48,456 bases of DNA from an uncultured Eubacterium sp. GTDB taxonomy: Bacteria; Bacillota_A; Clostridia; Lachnospirales; Lachnospiraceae. Positions 16,141 to 25,322 of this stretch are shown piece by piece. Every line of letters starts with the position of its first letter. Position 1 is the first letter of the stretch. The position numbers and the translations under genes are program-made. The stretch is taken from assembly GCA_910589045.1 (NCBI GenBank), contig CAJUSH010000027.1, positions 1 through 48,456 on the forward strand. Direction: 5' to 3'. The notes under the pieces are model-generated. The model was given only the letters and a program-made list of their open reading frames with translations. It did not search any database and was not told the DNA's origin.

Positions 16141-18225
16141 CTACGATTCCTCCGGCATTGCAACCGGCAGACAATAAACATCAGTTCCGGTATCCAGATA
16201 TAAAGTCAGCAGCATATCCTCGGCCTCTGCATGTTCCTCCAGCACACGCTCACAATAAAATGCAGAATACTTCCCATGCCTCTTGTCCCGGTCAGAGAAC
16301 TGCTCACACTCCGTCTGGAGTGCATAGCTGTATACCTCCTCATCTGACCCGCGCTCTCCTGTACACAGATAAATGTTCTGCGCATAGGAGTCCGTGCCGT
16401 CCACAAATGCATATCCGCTTACCCGCAAAATACCGTCCGCAAGCTCCGCCTGAATATCTGCCCGCACCCCTTCCCCGTCTCTGATTTCTCCGTCGGTCCA
16501 TGCAGGCGTTACGTCTCCCTCCGTAAAGCGATAAATGTTCAGCCCGTCAAGCTTCTTGACCAGTGTATATTCCGCTTCCGGGCAATAGTGTTCTTTGATA
16601 TATTGGCACAGCGTCTCGATCTGCCCGGACACATGGCCGCTGTCCGCAAAATAAATCATTTTGCTGTTCGTCATTTCCCTGTAAGCATTTTTGACTCCAT
16701 AATTTGCGAGAATCAATTCATCATCCGGAACCTCATAGCGGTTCATCATATACAGATTGTGATAGTACCCGGGAGTGACCACCTCCATAACTGACCACGC
16801 CGCATCATAGATCCAGTTTGTTTCATAGGCCCCGAACAGATACAGATGCTCCTCATCCGCGGAAAGCAAATCCAGCTGTTCCCTGTTTTGTTGAAACTGC
16901 TCCTTTTGCGAGACAACATTTCCGAAAGCAGCGGCATAATACGAGCTGGTCGAAAGGCCAACATAAAACTTCAAAATAAACGCCACCGCAAGCAGCGCAG
17001 CTAAGACATACAAATGTTTTTGTTCCTTCTGTTTTTCCGGTATCGGAAACAAATAATACAGGAGCAATGCCGAGCCTGCTATCAAAACCGCCACATCTAC
17101 ATGGTGCTGCAGCCTGCCACGGCAGTACATATAGTAATAGGCAAAAACGCAGACTCCCGACACCAGCCCTATCCGCAATTTCCCGCCCTTCCTCCGGTAT
17201 ACCCCCAGACAGACCGCAAACAATAAAAATAAATAGATGCCCGTATCGTTAAAATAGTAAGACAATAAACCTTTCGACGCAGAATCCAGCTTCTGGTAAA
17301 GTGAAGCACCCTCCCCGATCGGAATCCGGGTACGGATGTCGTCCATCAATTCGGGGGTAAGGACCTGTGTATCATTGATATTTCCATATCGTTTCCACAT
17401 CTCGATATCGTTAGCGGAAACCCCAAGCTTTTCATATTCCTTCCGGTGCTCTTCATACGCCGGCCATCCGTAATCATTCAGAAGCGCTCTTTTTACATTA
17501 ACCTCAGAATAAACCTGCCACGCAGAATCCTGTGAGAGCTGCCAGTCATTCAATGCCCTTAATGCTCCTCCCGTGAGCCACAGGCCTGCCGTAATTACAA
17601 TAAAATACATGCTCCACTTTCTCAGCTCCTTTTGCTCCATGCCTCTGTGCTCCAGCAAAAAAATCACAAACGCTGCTGCAAAAATAGCTGCAATCAGCTG
17701 ATACATGCTCGTCCGTATGCACATCCCCCAGAAGATCAGCCCTATCCCGAAAAAATATTTTAATCCGAACGTCTCTTTGCTTTCGATTTGGTACAGGATA
17801 AAGAGAAAACCTGCAATAATCAATATCCCGGCTGTTTTTGTAAAGGTAATTCGGATATAACACTCATACCCGCAAAACAACAAAAACATCAGGCATGGAA
17901 GCACACACCTGGAGCCGCCGCTTTTTTTTATAATTACATAAGTTACCGCTGAAAATGACAGTACAAGCCCAATATACTGCATGATGTAATACCACGAGAT
18001 GGATGGGCAAACATACATCAGTCCCTGTATTACTTTTCCAAGCAATATATTGCTGTACAGCATATGCGGGGAAAATTCTCCGGTAAATCCGCCGTACAGA
18101 ATCATTGCAATATCATAGTCATCACTCTTTGGCGTCGGTTCAAATAAAAGCAGTAAAACTGCGAGCACCAGCAAATTAAATCCCAGCGCCGACAAACATG
18201 GTTTCACGCTTTTTTGTCTAAACAT
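16141..18225 (-). CDS. Large GT-C-like membrane protein, paralogue 1
   Basis: I do not recognise a named family. This 694-residue protein has about 10-12 membrane segments in its first 440 residues and a soluble C-terminal part. The first outer loop carries an acidic pair (PKSDDYDIAM), as in GT-C glycosyltransferases. Further motifs are YSNILLGK, SWYY, CGYECY and FTKTAG, then DYGWPAY in a large loop. Three other proteins here share this order (23709-25277, 30005-31693, 38162-39958). This one alone has about 110 extra residues at the C-terminus, rich in acidic and beta-type sequence. Transfer or polymerisation of lipid-linked sugars is the best guess. Confidence 0.6.
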   Translation of the reverse strand: MFRQKSVKPCLSALGFNLLVLAVLLLLFEPTPKSDDYDIAMILYGGFTGEFSPHMLYSNILLGKVIQGLMYVCPSISWYYIMQYIGLVLSFSAVTYVIIKKSGGSRCVLPCLMFLLFCGYECYIRITFTKTAGILIIAGFLFILYQIESKETFGLKYFFGIGLIFWGMCIRTSMYQLIAAIFAAAFVIFLLEHRGMEQKELRKWSMYFIVITAGLWLTGGALRALNDWQLSQDSAWQVYSEVNVKRALLNDYGWPAYEEHRKEYEKLGVSANDIEMWKRYGNINDTQVLTPELMDDIRTRIPIGEGASLYQKLDSASKGLLSYYFNDTGIYLFLLFAVCLGVYRRKGGKLRIGLVSGVCVFAYYYMYCRGRLQHHVDVAVLIAGSALLLYYLFPIPEKQKEQKHLYVLAALLAVAFILKFYVGLSTSSYYAAAFGNVVSQKEQFQQNREQLDLLSADEEHLYLFGAYETNWIYDAAWSVMEVVTPGYYHNLYMMNRYEVPDDELILANYGVKNAYREMTNSKMIYFADSGHVSGQIETLCQYIKEHYCPEAEYTLVKKLDGLNIYRFTEGDVTPAWTDGEIRDGEGVRADIQAELADGILRVSGYAFVDGTDSYAQNIYLCTGERGSDEEVYSYALQTECEQFSDRDKRHGKYSAFYCERVLEEHAEAEDMLLTLYLDTGTDVYCLPVAMPEES

Positions 18226-18228
18226 AAC

Positions 18229-19185
18229 TCACCTTTTAAGCTCCATTTGCTCGTAAATGTCAAAATGCTCCAGCTGTTCCTGAATGGTAATCCGCCTTTC
18301 GTCCGGTATCTGTTTTAAAAATGCTTCTACCTGTCTGTAAAGCCCGGGCTTATACTTTTTATCCAGTGCATCTTCAATTTCAACCTGTTTTACCGTTACC
18401 GACCCAAGCTCCTGGACTGCCAGCTCTTCCATCGGTTTAAAATACAGACGATGCCTGTTCGTCAGAATTTCAACTGCCCAACGCCCGGGAGCCGCCCAGT
18501 TCGCCTGATAGGAAAACAGCGCTCCCTTCTCTGAAATGCCTGCCCCCGCATAAATACAGCCTTTTTTATGCCAGTCTAATTCACCCTTCACATAGGAGGT
18601 CAGCTCCCTGGGAAATCCTCCCAGAAAAAAAGCAAGATCACAGACATGTGTCGAATTGCAGTAAAACCACTGTTCTTTCACTTCCTGTGGGTGGGATGTT
18701 TTTCCTGCGATATGACTCCACTCCGTAAACTCAAAAGAAAAGGACGTCACACCGCCATCCTCCCTGATGATCTGTAATGCCTTCTCCGTGGAAGCATAAT
18801 AGCGCCTGTTGTACGCAACATATACATGACTGCCCTTTTCCTCTGCCAACGCAGCAATTCGCTCCAGCTCCGTGCGATTGATTCCGGCCGGCTTTTCCAA
18901 CAGAATATTCTTTACATTGCTTTTCAAAAGCTGCTCCGCAACCTCTGCCAGCTGCAAAACGTTTACCGCAACAATTGCAAATTCCGCTGCAGCTTCCACC
19001 GTGCCCAAATATCCGGCCACACCGCCGGCAGCCACCTTTGTTCCTGTTTCGCGCTCGAACTCCTTTGCACGTTCCTTTCCTCTGCCCACAACGGCATAGT
19101 CTGCTTCCATACCCCGAAGAACCCGGTCATATTCCTTCGCCATATTGCCTGCCCCACACAGAAGAACCTTTACGTTATCGGACAT
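18229..19185 (-). CDS. Gfo/Idh/MocA-family oxidoreductase
   Basis: This 318-residue protein has the Gfo/Idh fold: LLCGAGNMAKEY near residue 8, LLEKPAG with the catalytic lysine mid-protein, VAYNRRYY, and the later histidine in NSTHVCDLAFFLGG. Its start overlaps the stop of the next Gfo/Idh gene by 16 bases, so the two are probably translated together. They form a second oxidoreductase pair in this operon, distant from the nonulosonate genes and nearer the transferases. A separate sugar substrate is likely but cannot be named. Confidence 0.78.
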   Translation of the reverse strand: MSDNVKVLLCGAGNMAKEYDRVLRGMEADYAVVGRGKERAKEFERETGTKVAAGGVAGYLGTVEAAAEFAIVAVNVLQLAEVAEQLLKSNVKNILLEKPAGINRTELERIAALAEEKGSHVYVAYNRRYYASTEKALQIIREDGGVTSFSFEFTEWSHIAGKTSHPQEVKEQWFYCNSTHVCDLAFFLGGFPRELTSYVKGELDWHKKGCIYAGAGISEKGALFSYQANWAAPGRWAVEILTNRHRLYFKPMEELAVQELGSVTVKQVEIEDALDKKYKPGLYRQVEAFLKQIPDERRITIQEQLEHFDIYEQMELKR

Positions 19186-20135
19186 ATTTCTTTCTCCATT
19201 CCCTTATTTTCAAAAAATTTTATCAACGGCTGCATAAAAATCAGGTGCTGCCTCATACTATCCTCGTATTTAGGCAAATTGCATGTGCCGGTTTCAAGAA
19301 TCCTGCTTACAACCTGCTGCGTCAGCTCACTCTGATACGGGATATCAAATTCGAGCGCTTCCTCCTGCCATCCGGCTGCGGCACAGGCAAATTTCATTCG
19401 TCGGCTTCCATAATCAATGCTGCACCACATCCGGTCCCCGACAATCTCAGTCACAAAGGGCAGCCTGCTGTCCGCAAAACAGGAAATACTCCAGTTCTCA
19501 CATCTGCCGCAGGTTCCTACAATACTTCCGAAAACCTCCACATATCCTTTTCTCTTGCTCTCCTCGATGCGGTCCGACAAATTCATGCTGACAATACGAA
19601 GCTTATCCTCAGCGGCAAACCACTCGACCAGGTCCAATAAATGCAGCGCGTTACAAGCCAGCCCCCAATACCCCCCCCGGGTATGCATCTCAAAGGTACT
19701 GCACAAATCTACCTGCTCTTTTAGCTTTTGAAAGGATTTCCACTCTCTTCTGGCGCAGTTCACCCATGCACGAATCCCTCTTTTTTTCAGGCATTCCCCT
19801 ACATAATAAAAATCCGCCACCCGCTGGAACAGCACCTTTTCAAAAATAATAAAATCGATTTCGGAATGATCTGTCAGCTGTTCAAACACTTCTCTACGCA
19901 CAGCAGAAGATGTCGCAATCACGGCAGCATCTATATGTCCCGGCAAAATTGAAACATCCTCTCCCAATACGGCATCTGTCAGCCGAAAGCTCCGGTGGTC
20001 TGACCCGATTGCCCTGAGACATTCCACATCAGGATCAATTCCATAAATTCTCCAATCATTCTGCCTGCTCAAAAGGGACTGCAAATGCCGCTTTCCCAGA
20101 TTCCCCAGGCCAATCACTGCGATATTCTTTTTCAT
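19170..20135 (-). CDS. Gfo/Idh-like oxidoreductase with in-frame G8 tract
   Basis: This 321-residue protein has VIGLGNLGKRH at residues 6-16, a shortened FEKVLF in the EKP region, VNCARREWKS, and LHLLDLVEWF in the substrate domain. It is a divergent Gfo/Idh relative. A run of eight G on the coding strand (19671-19678) encodes part of Arg-Gly-Gly near residue 153. It is in frame here, so the enzyme is predicted active; slippage would remove the second half. The next gene overlaps its stop by 16 bases and could be affected through translational coupling. Confidence 0.75.
   Translation of the reverse strand: MKKNIAVIGLGNLGKRHLQSLLSRQNDWRIYGIDPDVECLRAIGSDHRSFRLTDAVLGEDVSILPGHIDAAVIATSSAVRREVFEQLTDHSEIDFIIFEKVLFQRVADFYYVGECLKKRGIRAWVNCARREWKSFQKLKEQVDLCSTFEMHTRGGYWGLACNALHLLDLVEWFAAEDKLRIVSMNLSDRIEESKRKGYVEVFGSIVGTCGRCENWSISCFADSRLPFVTEIVGDRMWCSIDYGSRRMKFACAAAGWQEEALEFDIPYQSELTQQVVSRILETGTCNLPKYEDSMRQHLIFMQPLIKFFENKGMEKEICPIT
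19671..19678. repeat. C8/G8 homopolymer tract in Gfo/Idh-like gene (in frame)
   Basis: Eight C on the plus strand, followed by GGG. The coding strand reads Thr-Arg-Gly-Gly-Tyr and the frame is open at this length. Confidence 0.9.
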
Positions 20136-20161
20136 TGATGCTTCCTTCCTCTTTTCCCTTC

Positions 20162-21331
20162 CTATAACCTGATAATCTGACTTTCATTAAGGCGGAAAAT
20201 CTGAAAATTCGCTTTTAGTGTCGCTTCATAATCCCTGATGTAAGGCTTGCCTCTGACGCCGGAAAAAAGGAACACCTTTGTCAGATCTTTTTTATCTGTG
20301 TAGCTGTTCAGCACACTTGACGTAAATTCAAACAAGTAAACGCCTGCATTTATCCGATCTATCATCAGCTCCGCCGGGATGGATGCCGGGATCTCCGTAA
20401 CATCAACAGCATCATCAAACACATATTCATAGGTATCCCGCAAATGCTTTTTCAATAAAACTCTTTTTCCCGTGTAATTTTCGTTGATATATTGTTCCAC
20501 ACGGTGCTTCAGCTCTTCATGATTTTCAAAGGTAGCGCACATCGGCATCGTATATAAAACCGCCTCTGCGCAAAGACCCTGCGGGAGAAAATCCCCGCAC
20601 CATTTTTTTATCAGACAGTCCAGAAGCTCCGTGTCAGTATACGTATTATCATGTATCTGAAAAACACGTTTATAGGTTCTGTGGCCAATCTGCTCCGGCG
20701 CGAATGCATACTTCGTACAATTCCTGCACGTATCCAGCTCATAGCGGTTCACTACATCACAATATCCCATTTTGCTCAGCAGATAGCCTCCTAAATTATA
20801 CATAAAACTGATTTCACCGTTTCCGGGCTGCCATTTATGATATGTCTGTGTTCTGGTACACCCGCCATCCTCTAATATTACGATCTCTTTTTTCGATGAC
20901 TGTGAGATAAATGCTCCATGCAGCAGATCCTGAGAATTAGGAACTACAGCCAGATCGTAATCATCCACGCATCCCGCAATCAATTTTTGGCAGTATCTGT
21001 CACGCTTCCCCACCGCATAATATGCTGCCGCCTTTGCAACCTCTACAATTTTTCTGACATCTGACATATGCTTCGTATTAACGTCATAGAAAATGACTCG
21101 CTCAAATATGCCAATCCTTTCACATTCCTTTGAAAGCTCAGCATCGGAAGTCGCATAATATTCCGCAACCGCTGTCCACGTATACTCTTTCCCATATGTC
21201 GCATAGTACCAAAGAAAATCATATAAATTCGCGCTGCCGCATATTACGGCAACTGCCTGTTTTTTTCTTCCATTTTTCATACAATCCCACCGTTCTTTCC
21301 CGATCTTCAAATACGGAATTTCCTTCGTCAA
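20162..21331 (-). CDS. Candidate nonulosonate transferase, GT52/sialyltransferase-like, copy 1
   Basis: Up to 389 residues. The protein shows the short motifs conserved in bacterial sialyltransferase families: a D/E-D/E-G motif (LEDGG, 153-157), a His motif (KKHLRD, His296) and a late Ser/Thr pair (FEFTSSVL, 338-339). In the paralogue at 22511 the second motif is the canonical HP; here it is HL. With CMP-nonulosonate genes in the same operon, transfer of a nonulosonate is the likely job. The longest start is TTG at 21331. The ATG at 21280 has a better site (GGTGGG), but residues just before it are conserved in the paralogue, so the start is uncertain. Confidence 0.65.
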   Translation of the reverse strand: MTKEIPYLKIGKERWDCMKNGRKKQAVAVICGSANLYDFLWYYATYGKEYTWTAVAEYYATSDAELSKECERIGIFERVIFYDVNTKHMSDVRKIVEVAKAAAYYAVGKRDRYCQKLIAGCVDDYDLAVVPNSQDLLHGAFISQSSKKEIVILEDGGCTRTQTYHKWQPGNGEISFMYNLGGYLLSKMGYCDVVNRYELDTCRNCTKYAFAPEQIGHRTYKRVFQIHDNTYTDTELLDCLIKKWCGDFLPQGLCAEAVLYTMPMCATFENHEELKHRVEQYINENYTGKRVLLKKHLRDTYEYVFDDAVDVTEIPASIPAELMIDRINAGVYLFEFTSSVLNSYTDKKDLTKVFLFSGVRGKPYIRDYEATLKANFQIFRLNESQIIRL

Positions 21332-21393
21332 GCTGCTATTCTCACGACTGCTATATTTTGTAATCGAATCCTGATTTTCTGATTACATTCATG

Positions 21394-22496
21394 CTATCGG
21401 CTATGGATTTCCTGCGGCAGCGCATACAGCACGAAATCCATAGTCCATCTATCATGCGCCCGCAAATAAAATTTATAGCTTGTACATAAGGACTTCATAT
21501 ACTGCGGTATTGTAACAAAATCTTCCTTTTTATGATACAGGCAGACCGCCAATATTGGTTGATCCCTTTTTATCACTTCCTCTGCTCCTTTTAAAGCATC
21601 CAGCTCACTTCCTTCTATGTCCATTTTAATAAATCCAACCCGATCCTGGGCTGAAACAATGTTGTCAATTTTATCAGCAGGAATCTTTGTTCCCCCTGTT
21701 TCCACAACCTTATTCGATGTAGCCTCCTGTTCCTTCTCTGAAAAGCAGAGTGTAGTTTTTGCACTCCACGCACCGCATCCCAGTACCTCTACATTTTCCG
21801 CATCAGAATAAGTATCTGCCAGCTGCTGATAAATGGCTTTCGTAGGTTCCAGAAGATATGCCCTTCCGGTATAATTTTTTCCTGTGCTCTGTTCATAATT
21901 TCTGCAGAAAGAACGAAAGCTGTCTCCATCATACGCCCCGCAGTCAACCAGACAGGATATGCCTTCCAGACAAATAAAATCCCTGCAAAAATATTGATTG
22001 TCCACCCGGATTTTTTCCAGCTCAAATTCCCCGCTCAGGCGCTGTTTCAAAAAGGCCAGCATATGCTGCTTTGAAATCTCATCCCCCAGCTCTTCATACA
22101 GCCACTGTAATTCGTTCTTATGAGCGCTGATAAATGAAGCGTCCATTCTCCGCGGAGCATATAAGGTTGAGAAGTCCTTGTCAATAAATTCTATCTTATC
22201 GTAATTGTTCAGCTTCCCTTTTTTATGAAAGCACGCAACAATCACCGTATAGTTTTCCCCCCCCCCGAAAAACTTTCCATAGATATGACCGGCAGACCGC
22301 AGCAGCTACTTCCGGGCTTATAATATTCCCTGTCCACACAAAACCCGTCCGGCAGGATTTCTGCTTCCCGCAGGCTGTGAAAAACCGCTTCTCCTGCTTC
22401 TCCCGCCCCATATATATACAATTGTCTGCCTCTTTTTCTGGCGTCCCTGCTTTCTTTCAGTATACTATGTTCGTTTGCCTCAATAATAAATGACAT
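21394..22496 (-). CDS. FkbM-family methyltransferase, split by an out-of-frame G10 tract (phase-OFF)
   Basis: Two adjacent frames together make one gene. The first (22496 to 22242) begins MSFIIEANEHS, has the nucleotide-binding motif YIYGAGEAGEAVF, and stops soon after a run of ten G (22257-22266). The second (to 21394) holds the FkbM methyltransferase domain, with DCGAYDGDSF and KMDIEGSELDALKGAEEV. With 11 or 8 G the frames join, and an 11-G version would give 367 residues. The second frame could start only at GTG 22245, just past the tract. The gene is therefore read as OFF, either by slipped-strand variation or, less likely, by a sequencing error. Sugar O-methylation is the probable role. 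Near-identical transferase genes flank it. Confidence 0.8.
22257..22266. repeat. C10/G10 homopolymer tract breaking the FkbM gene
   Basis: Ten C on the plus strand, the longest such tract in the window. The reading frame downstream of it is open only in a different phase from the frame upstream. Adding one G or removing two restores one gene. Confidence 0.92.
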
Positions 22497-22510
22497 TTTC
22501 CGCGTCCCTC

Positions 22511-23659
22511 CTACAGCCTGATTATATTGTTTTTCTTTAATCTGAATATCTGACAGCTTTCTTTGATGCGTGCTTCATAATCCTTAAAATACGCTCTGCC
22601 CTTTCCGCCCGAAAAGAAAAACACCTTTAGCTGATCTTTCTTTCCTGTATAACTGTCTAATACAGTAGACATAAACTCAAAAAGACAAAGCTCTACCTCA
22701 ATCTCCGCTATACACAGCTCCGCCGGGACAGATGCCGGGACTTCCATAACTTCAACCGTATCGTCAAATTGATACGCCCATGTATCACGCGGATGCTTTT
22801 TCAGCAAAACTCTTTTTCCTCCGTAATTTTCGTTCACATACTCTTCCACCTGATGCTTTATTTCCTCGTAATTCTCAAAAATATCATTCAGTGGTGCTGT
22901 GTATATAATCGCCTCTGCGCAAAGTCCTTCCGGAAGGCAGTCCCCGCACCAGTTTTTTATCAGCCGCTTCAGCAGCTCCATATCCGTATGCGTGTTATCA
23001 TGTATCTGAAAAATATGCTTATATGTCCTGTGCTTAAGCTGCTCCGGCCTGAGTGCATATTTTGTGCAATCCCTGCATGTGTCCAGCTCATAGCAATTTC
23101 CCATGTCGCAATATCCCATTTTGCTCCACAGATAATTCACAAGATTATATATCATATCCAGCCCGCCATTACTGCGCTTCCATTTGTGAAAGGTCTCTTT
23201 TCGGTCAGCTCCTCCATCTTCTAAAATAACAGTTTCTTTCTCTGCCGACTGCGAAATAAATGCCCCGTGAAGCAGTTCCGTAGAATTGGCAACCACCGCC
23301 AGATCATACGTGTCGACACACCCCGCAATCAGTTTTTTGCAGTACCAGTCTCTTTTCCCGACTATATAAAAAGCCGCTGCCTTTGCCAGCCTTGCCGCTT
23401 TTCGGAAATCCGACATATGCTTTGTATTTACTTCATAAAAAATCACCTTTTTGAATATACCAATTCTTTCACATTCCTTTGAAAGCTCGATATCAGAACT
23501 GACATAATATTCCGTAACAGCCGTCCACTCATACGCCTTCCCATATGTCGCATAATACCAGAGGAAATCATACAAATTCACATTGCTGAAAATGACGGCA
23601 ACCGCCTGCTTTTTTCTTTGATCTTTCATGCAATCGTACCATTCCGCAAATTTTCTCAT
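22511..23659 (-). CDS. Candidate nonulosonate transferase, GT52/sialyltransferase-like, copy 2
   Basis: This 382-residue protein is a close paralogue of the 20162-21331 gene along its full length (shared stretches such as NLYDFLWYYATYGK and FQIHDNT). It keeps all three short motifs of bacterial sialyltransferases: LEDGG (146-150), KKHPRD with the canonical His-Pro (289-290) and FEFMSTVL (Ser-Thr near 331). A CMP-linked nonulosonate made by the downstream pathway genes is the likely donor. The two copies flank the phase-variable FkbM gene, a pattern that looks like duplication. Family placement rests on motifs only. Confidence 0.68.
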   Translation of the reverse strand: MRKFAEWYDCMKDQRKKQAVAVIFSNVNLYDFLWYYATYGKAYEWTAVTEYYVSSDIELSKECERIGIFKKVIFYEVNTKHMSDFRKAARLAKAAAFYIVGKRDWYCKKLIAGCVDTYDLAVVANSTELLHGAFISQSAEKETVILEDGGADRKETFHKWKRSNGGLDMIYNLVNYLWSKMGYCDMGNCYELDTCRDCTKYALRPEQLKHRTYKHIFQIHDNTHTDMELLKRLIKNWCGDCLPEGLCAEAIIYTAPLNDIFENYEEIKHQVEEYVNENYGGKRVLLKKHPRDTWAYQFDDTVEVMEVPASVPAELCIAEIEVELCLFEFMSTVLDSYTGKKDQLKVFFFSGGKGRAYFKDYEARIKESCQIFRLKKNNIIRL

Positions 23660-23708
23660 GTCGGCTGCTGTAATAATAAATTTATATTTTTATGCATAAC
23701 AGCCGCCC

Positions 23709-25277
23709 TTAATCTTCAAACACCAGATTCCATACGTCAAGCTGCTTTGGATTATAAATCCACCCATACTCCTCGTGCGCAGACGGATGTGTCGAAAACA
23801 CCTTTCCATCAAACCCTTCCATCAATGCGAACGCCCCGTTGGAAACCTTTACATTTCCCGTCTGTAAAATCCCTTCCGGGAAAACACGTTTCGCACCAAA
23901 AGACTTCAAATATGCATTCAGATCAATCACATTTACCCGATTGGAAGCGAGCGCTGCAAAGCGTTCCGACACATTTTCCTCCGAAACGGAATGCATCATT
24001 CCGGACGAAAAATTTGAGTATAAAATCACGCTGAAAACGGTCAGATAAACCCATAAATAATGGCAGTCTGCCTCCTTTGTATCCTTTAACGCCGAAAATA
24101 TCGGCAGCAGCAATGGAAGTATTAACAAAAAGGCAGCTTCGCTGCTCTGCCATGCATTAAAAACATATGCCGTCAGGAAACATGCTAACAGTATTCCGAT
24201 CTCCATCCCGACCATGCTTCTTTTCAGCTTTCCTTCTGCCGGTGAGAAAAGCAGCATGGCCAGCATTATGAGCCACAAATAAAACATTCCCCTTTTAAAC
24301 AGGGCAAGCGGCACTGTCTTAAAATAGCTGTTGAGCTTTTTTCCGGTAAGCCCCCGTCCGTCCTTTGAAAGTCTTTCCAGTACCTTCCAGCCTTCATTGT
24401 CCAAAATGCCAAAGCTTCCATTTTGAATTGCGGCATATTCCTGTTCATCAATTCCATATATATCCTGATATACCGCATCGTAATCCCCCATTCCGTATCC
24501 ATACATTCGAATAATGGCAGCACGATACCTGCCCGTATCCGTCCGCCCGTCAAACTGATATCCGGCATAATCCATTGCCCACACCAGTGCAGATACAAAA
24601 CATATACCTATCACTGTCACTGCAAATGAACGAAATATCCCATTCTTTCTCAGTTCCCGGATCCGGAAAACCAGCAATCCTTTGCTTTTAACGGCAAAAT
24701 AAACTCCCATACTGACAAACCCGACGATGACAGTCATGCAAAACGCCGAAAACTGCGTCATACTGCCGAGCGCCGCTAAAAACACAATCAGTATTTTGCG
24801 CCCCCTGTTTTTAATCGATCCTGTTTCTGCCGCGTCCATAAAAACAATCAGTGCGGCAAATGCCAGAACACCTGCTGTTTTCATACATCCCGGCAGGACA
24901 TAACACTCATACCCCACAAAGGCTGCCAGCACTGCCGAAACAGTCAGGCCAGTCTGATTCCCGCTCCGTTTCATGATCACATAGCAAATCAGGGACAATG
25001 CTGCCAATGCGCATACGCTCAAATATGCGTAATACCATCCAAAAGCCGGAAGAACCATGGTCAATCCTTTTAACAGCCATCCAATCAATATATGGCTGTA
25101 TAGAATATAAGATGTTTTTGTGCCGGATACCCCACCGATTGCCGCCCGGATCATCTCGTCCAGCTGACACTCATATGCAGCGTAAAAAAATAATCCCATC
25201 AAAAGATAAATGACATCATTGAGAAGCAGCGTATTTATCAAATTTCTTTTCTGTTGATCCGTCAATTTTACAGGCAT
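23709..25277 (-). CDS. GT-C-like membrane protein, paralogue 2
   Basis: This 522-residue polytopic protein shares motif order with three others in the window: ILYSHILIGW, GWYY, VGYECY and MKTAG, then YGYGMGDYDAVY in a large loop. The first loop reads QLDEMIRAAI, so only one acidic residue is left of the DD pair seen in the other three. The C-terminal soluble part is shorter than in paralogue 1. An extracytoplasmic transfer or polymerisation role for lipid-linked sugars is inferred. ATP-grasp and GT2 genes lie just upstream, an arrangement also seen in the plus-strand operon. Confidence 0.58.
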   Translation of the reverse strand: MPVKLTDQQKRNLINTLLLNDVIYLLMGLFFYAAYECQLDEMIRAAIGGVSGTKTSYILYSHILIGWLLKGLTMVLPAFGWYYAYLSVCALAALSLICYVIMKRSGNQTGLTVSAVLAAFVGYECYVLPGCMKTAGVLAFAALIVFMDAAETGSIKNRGRKILIVFLAALGSMTQFSAFCMTVIVGFVSMGVYFAVKSKGLLVFRIRELRKNGIFRSFAVTVIGICFVSALVWAMDYAGYQFDGRTDTGRYRAAIIRMYGYGMGDYDAVYQDIYGIDEQEYAAIQNGSFGILDNEGWKVLERLSKDGRGLTGKKLNSYFKTVPLALFKRGMFYLWLIMLAMLLFSPAEGKLKRSMVGMEIGILLACFLTAYVFNAWQSSEAAFLLILPLLLPIFSALKDTKEADCHYLWVYLTVFSVILYSNFSSGMMHSVSEENVSERFAALASNRVNVIDLNAYLKSFGAKRVFPEGILQTGNVKVSNGAFALMEGFDGKVFSTHPSAHEEYGWIYNPKQLDVWNLVFED

Positions 25278-25322
25278 TTTCTATCCTTCCTCTGCATATC
25301 CTCCATTTTCCGACGATACCTT

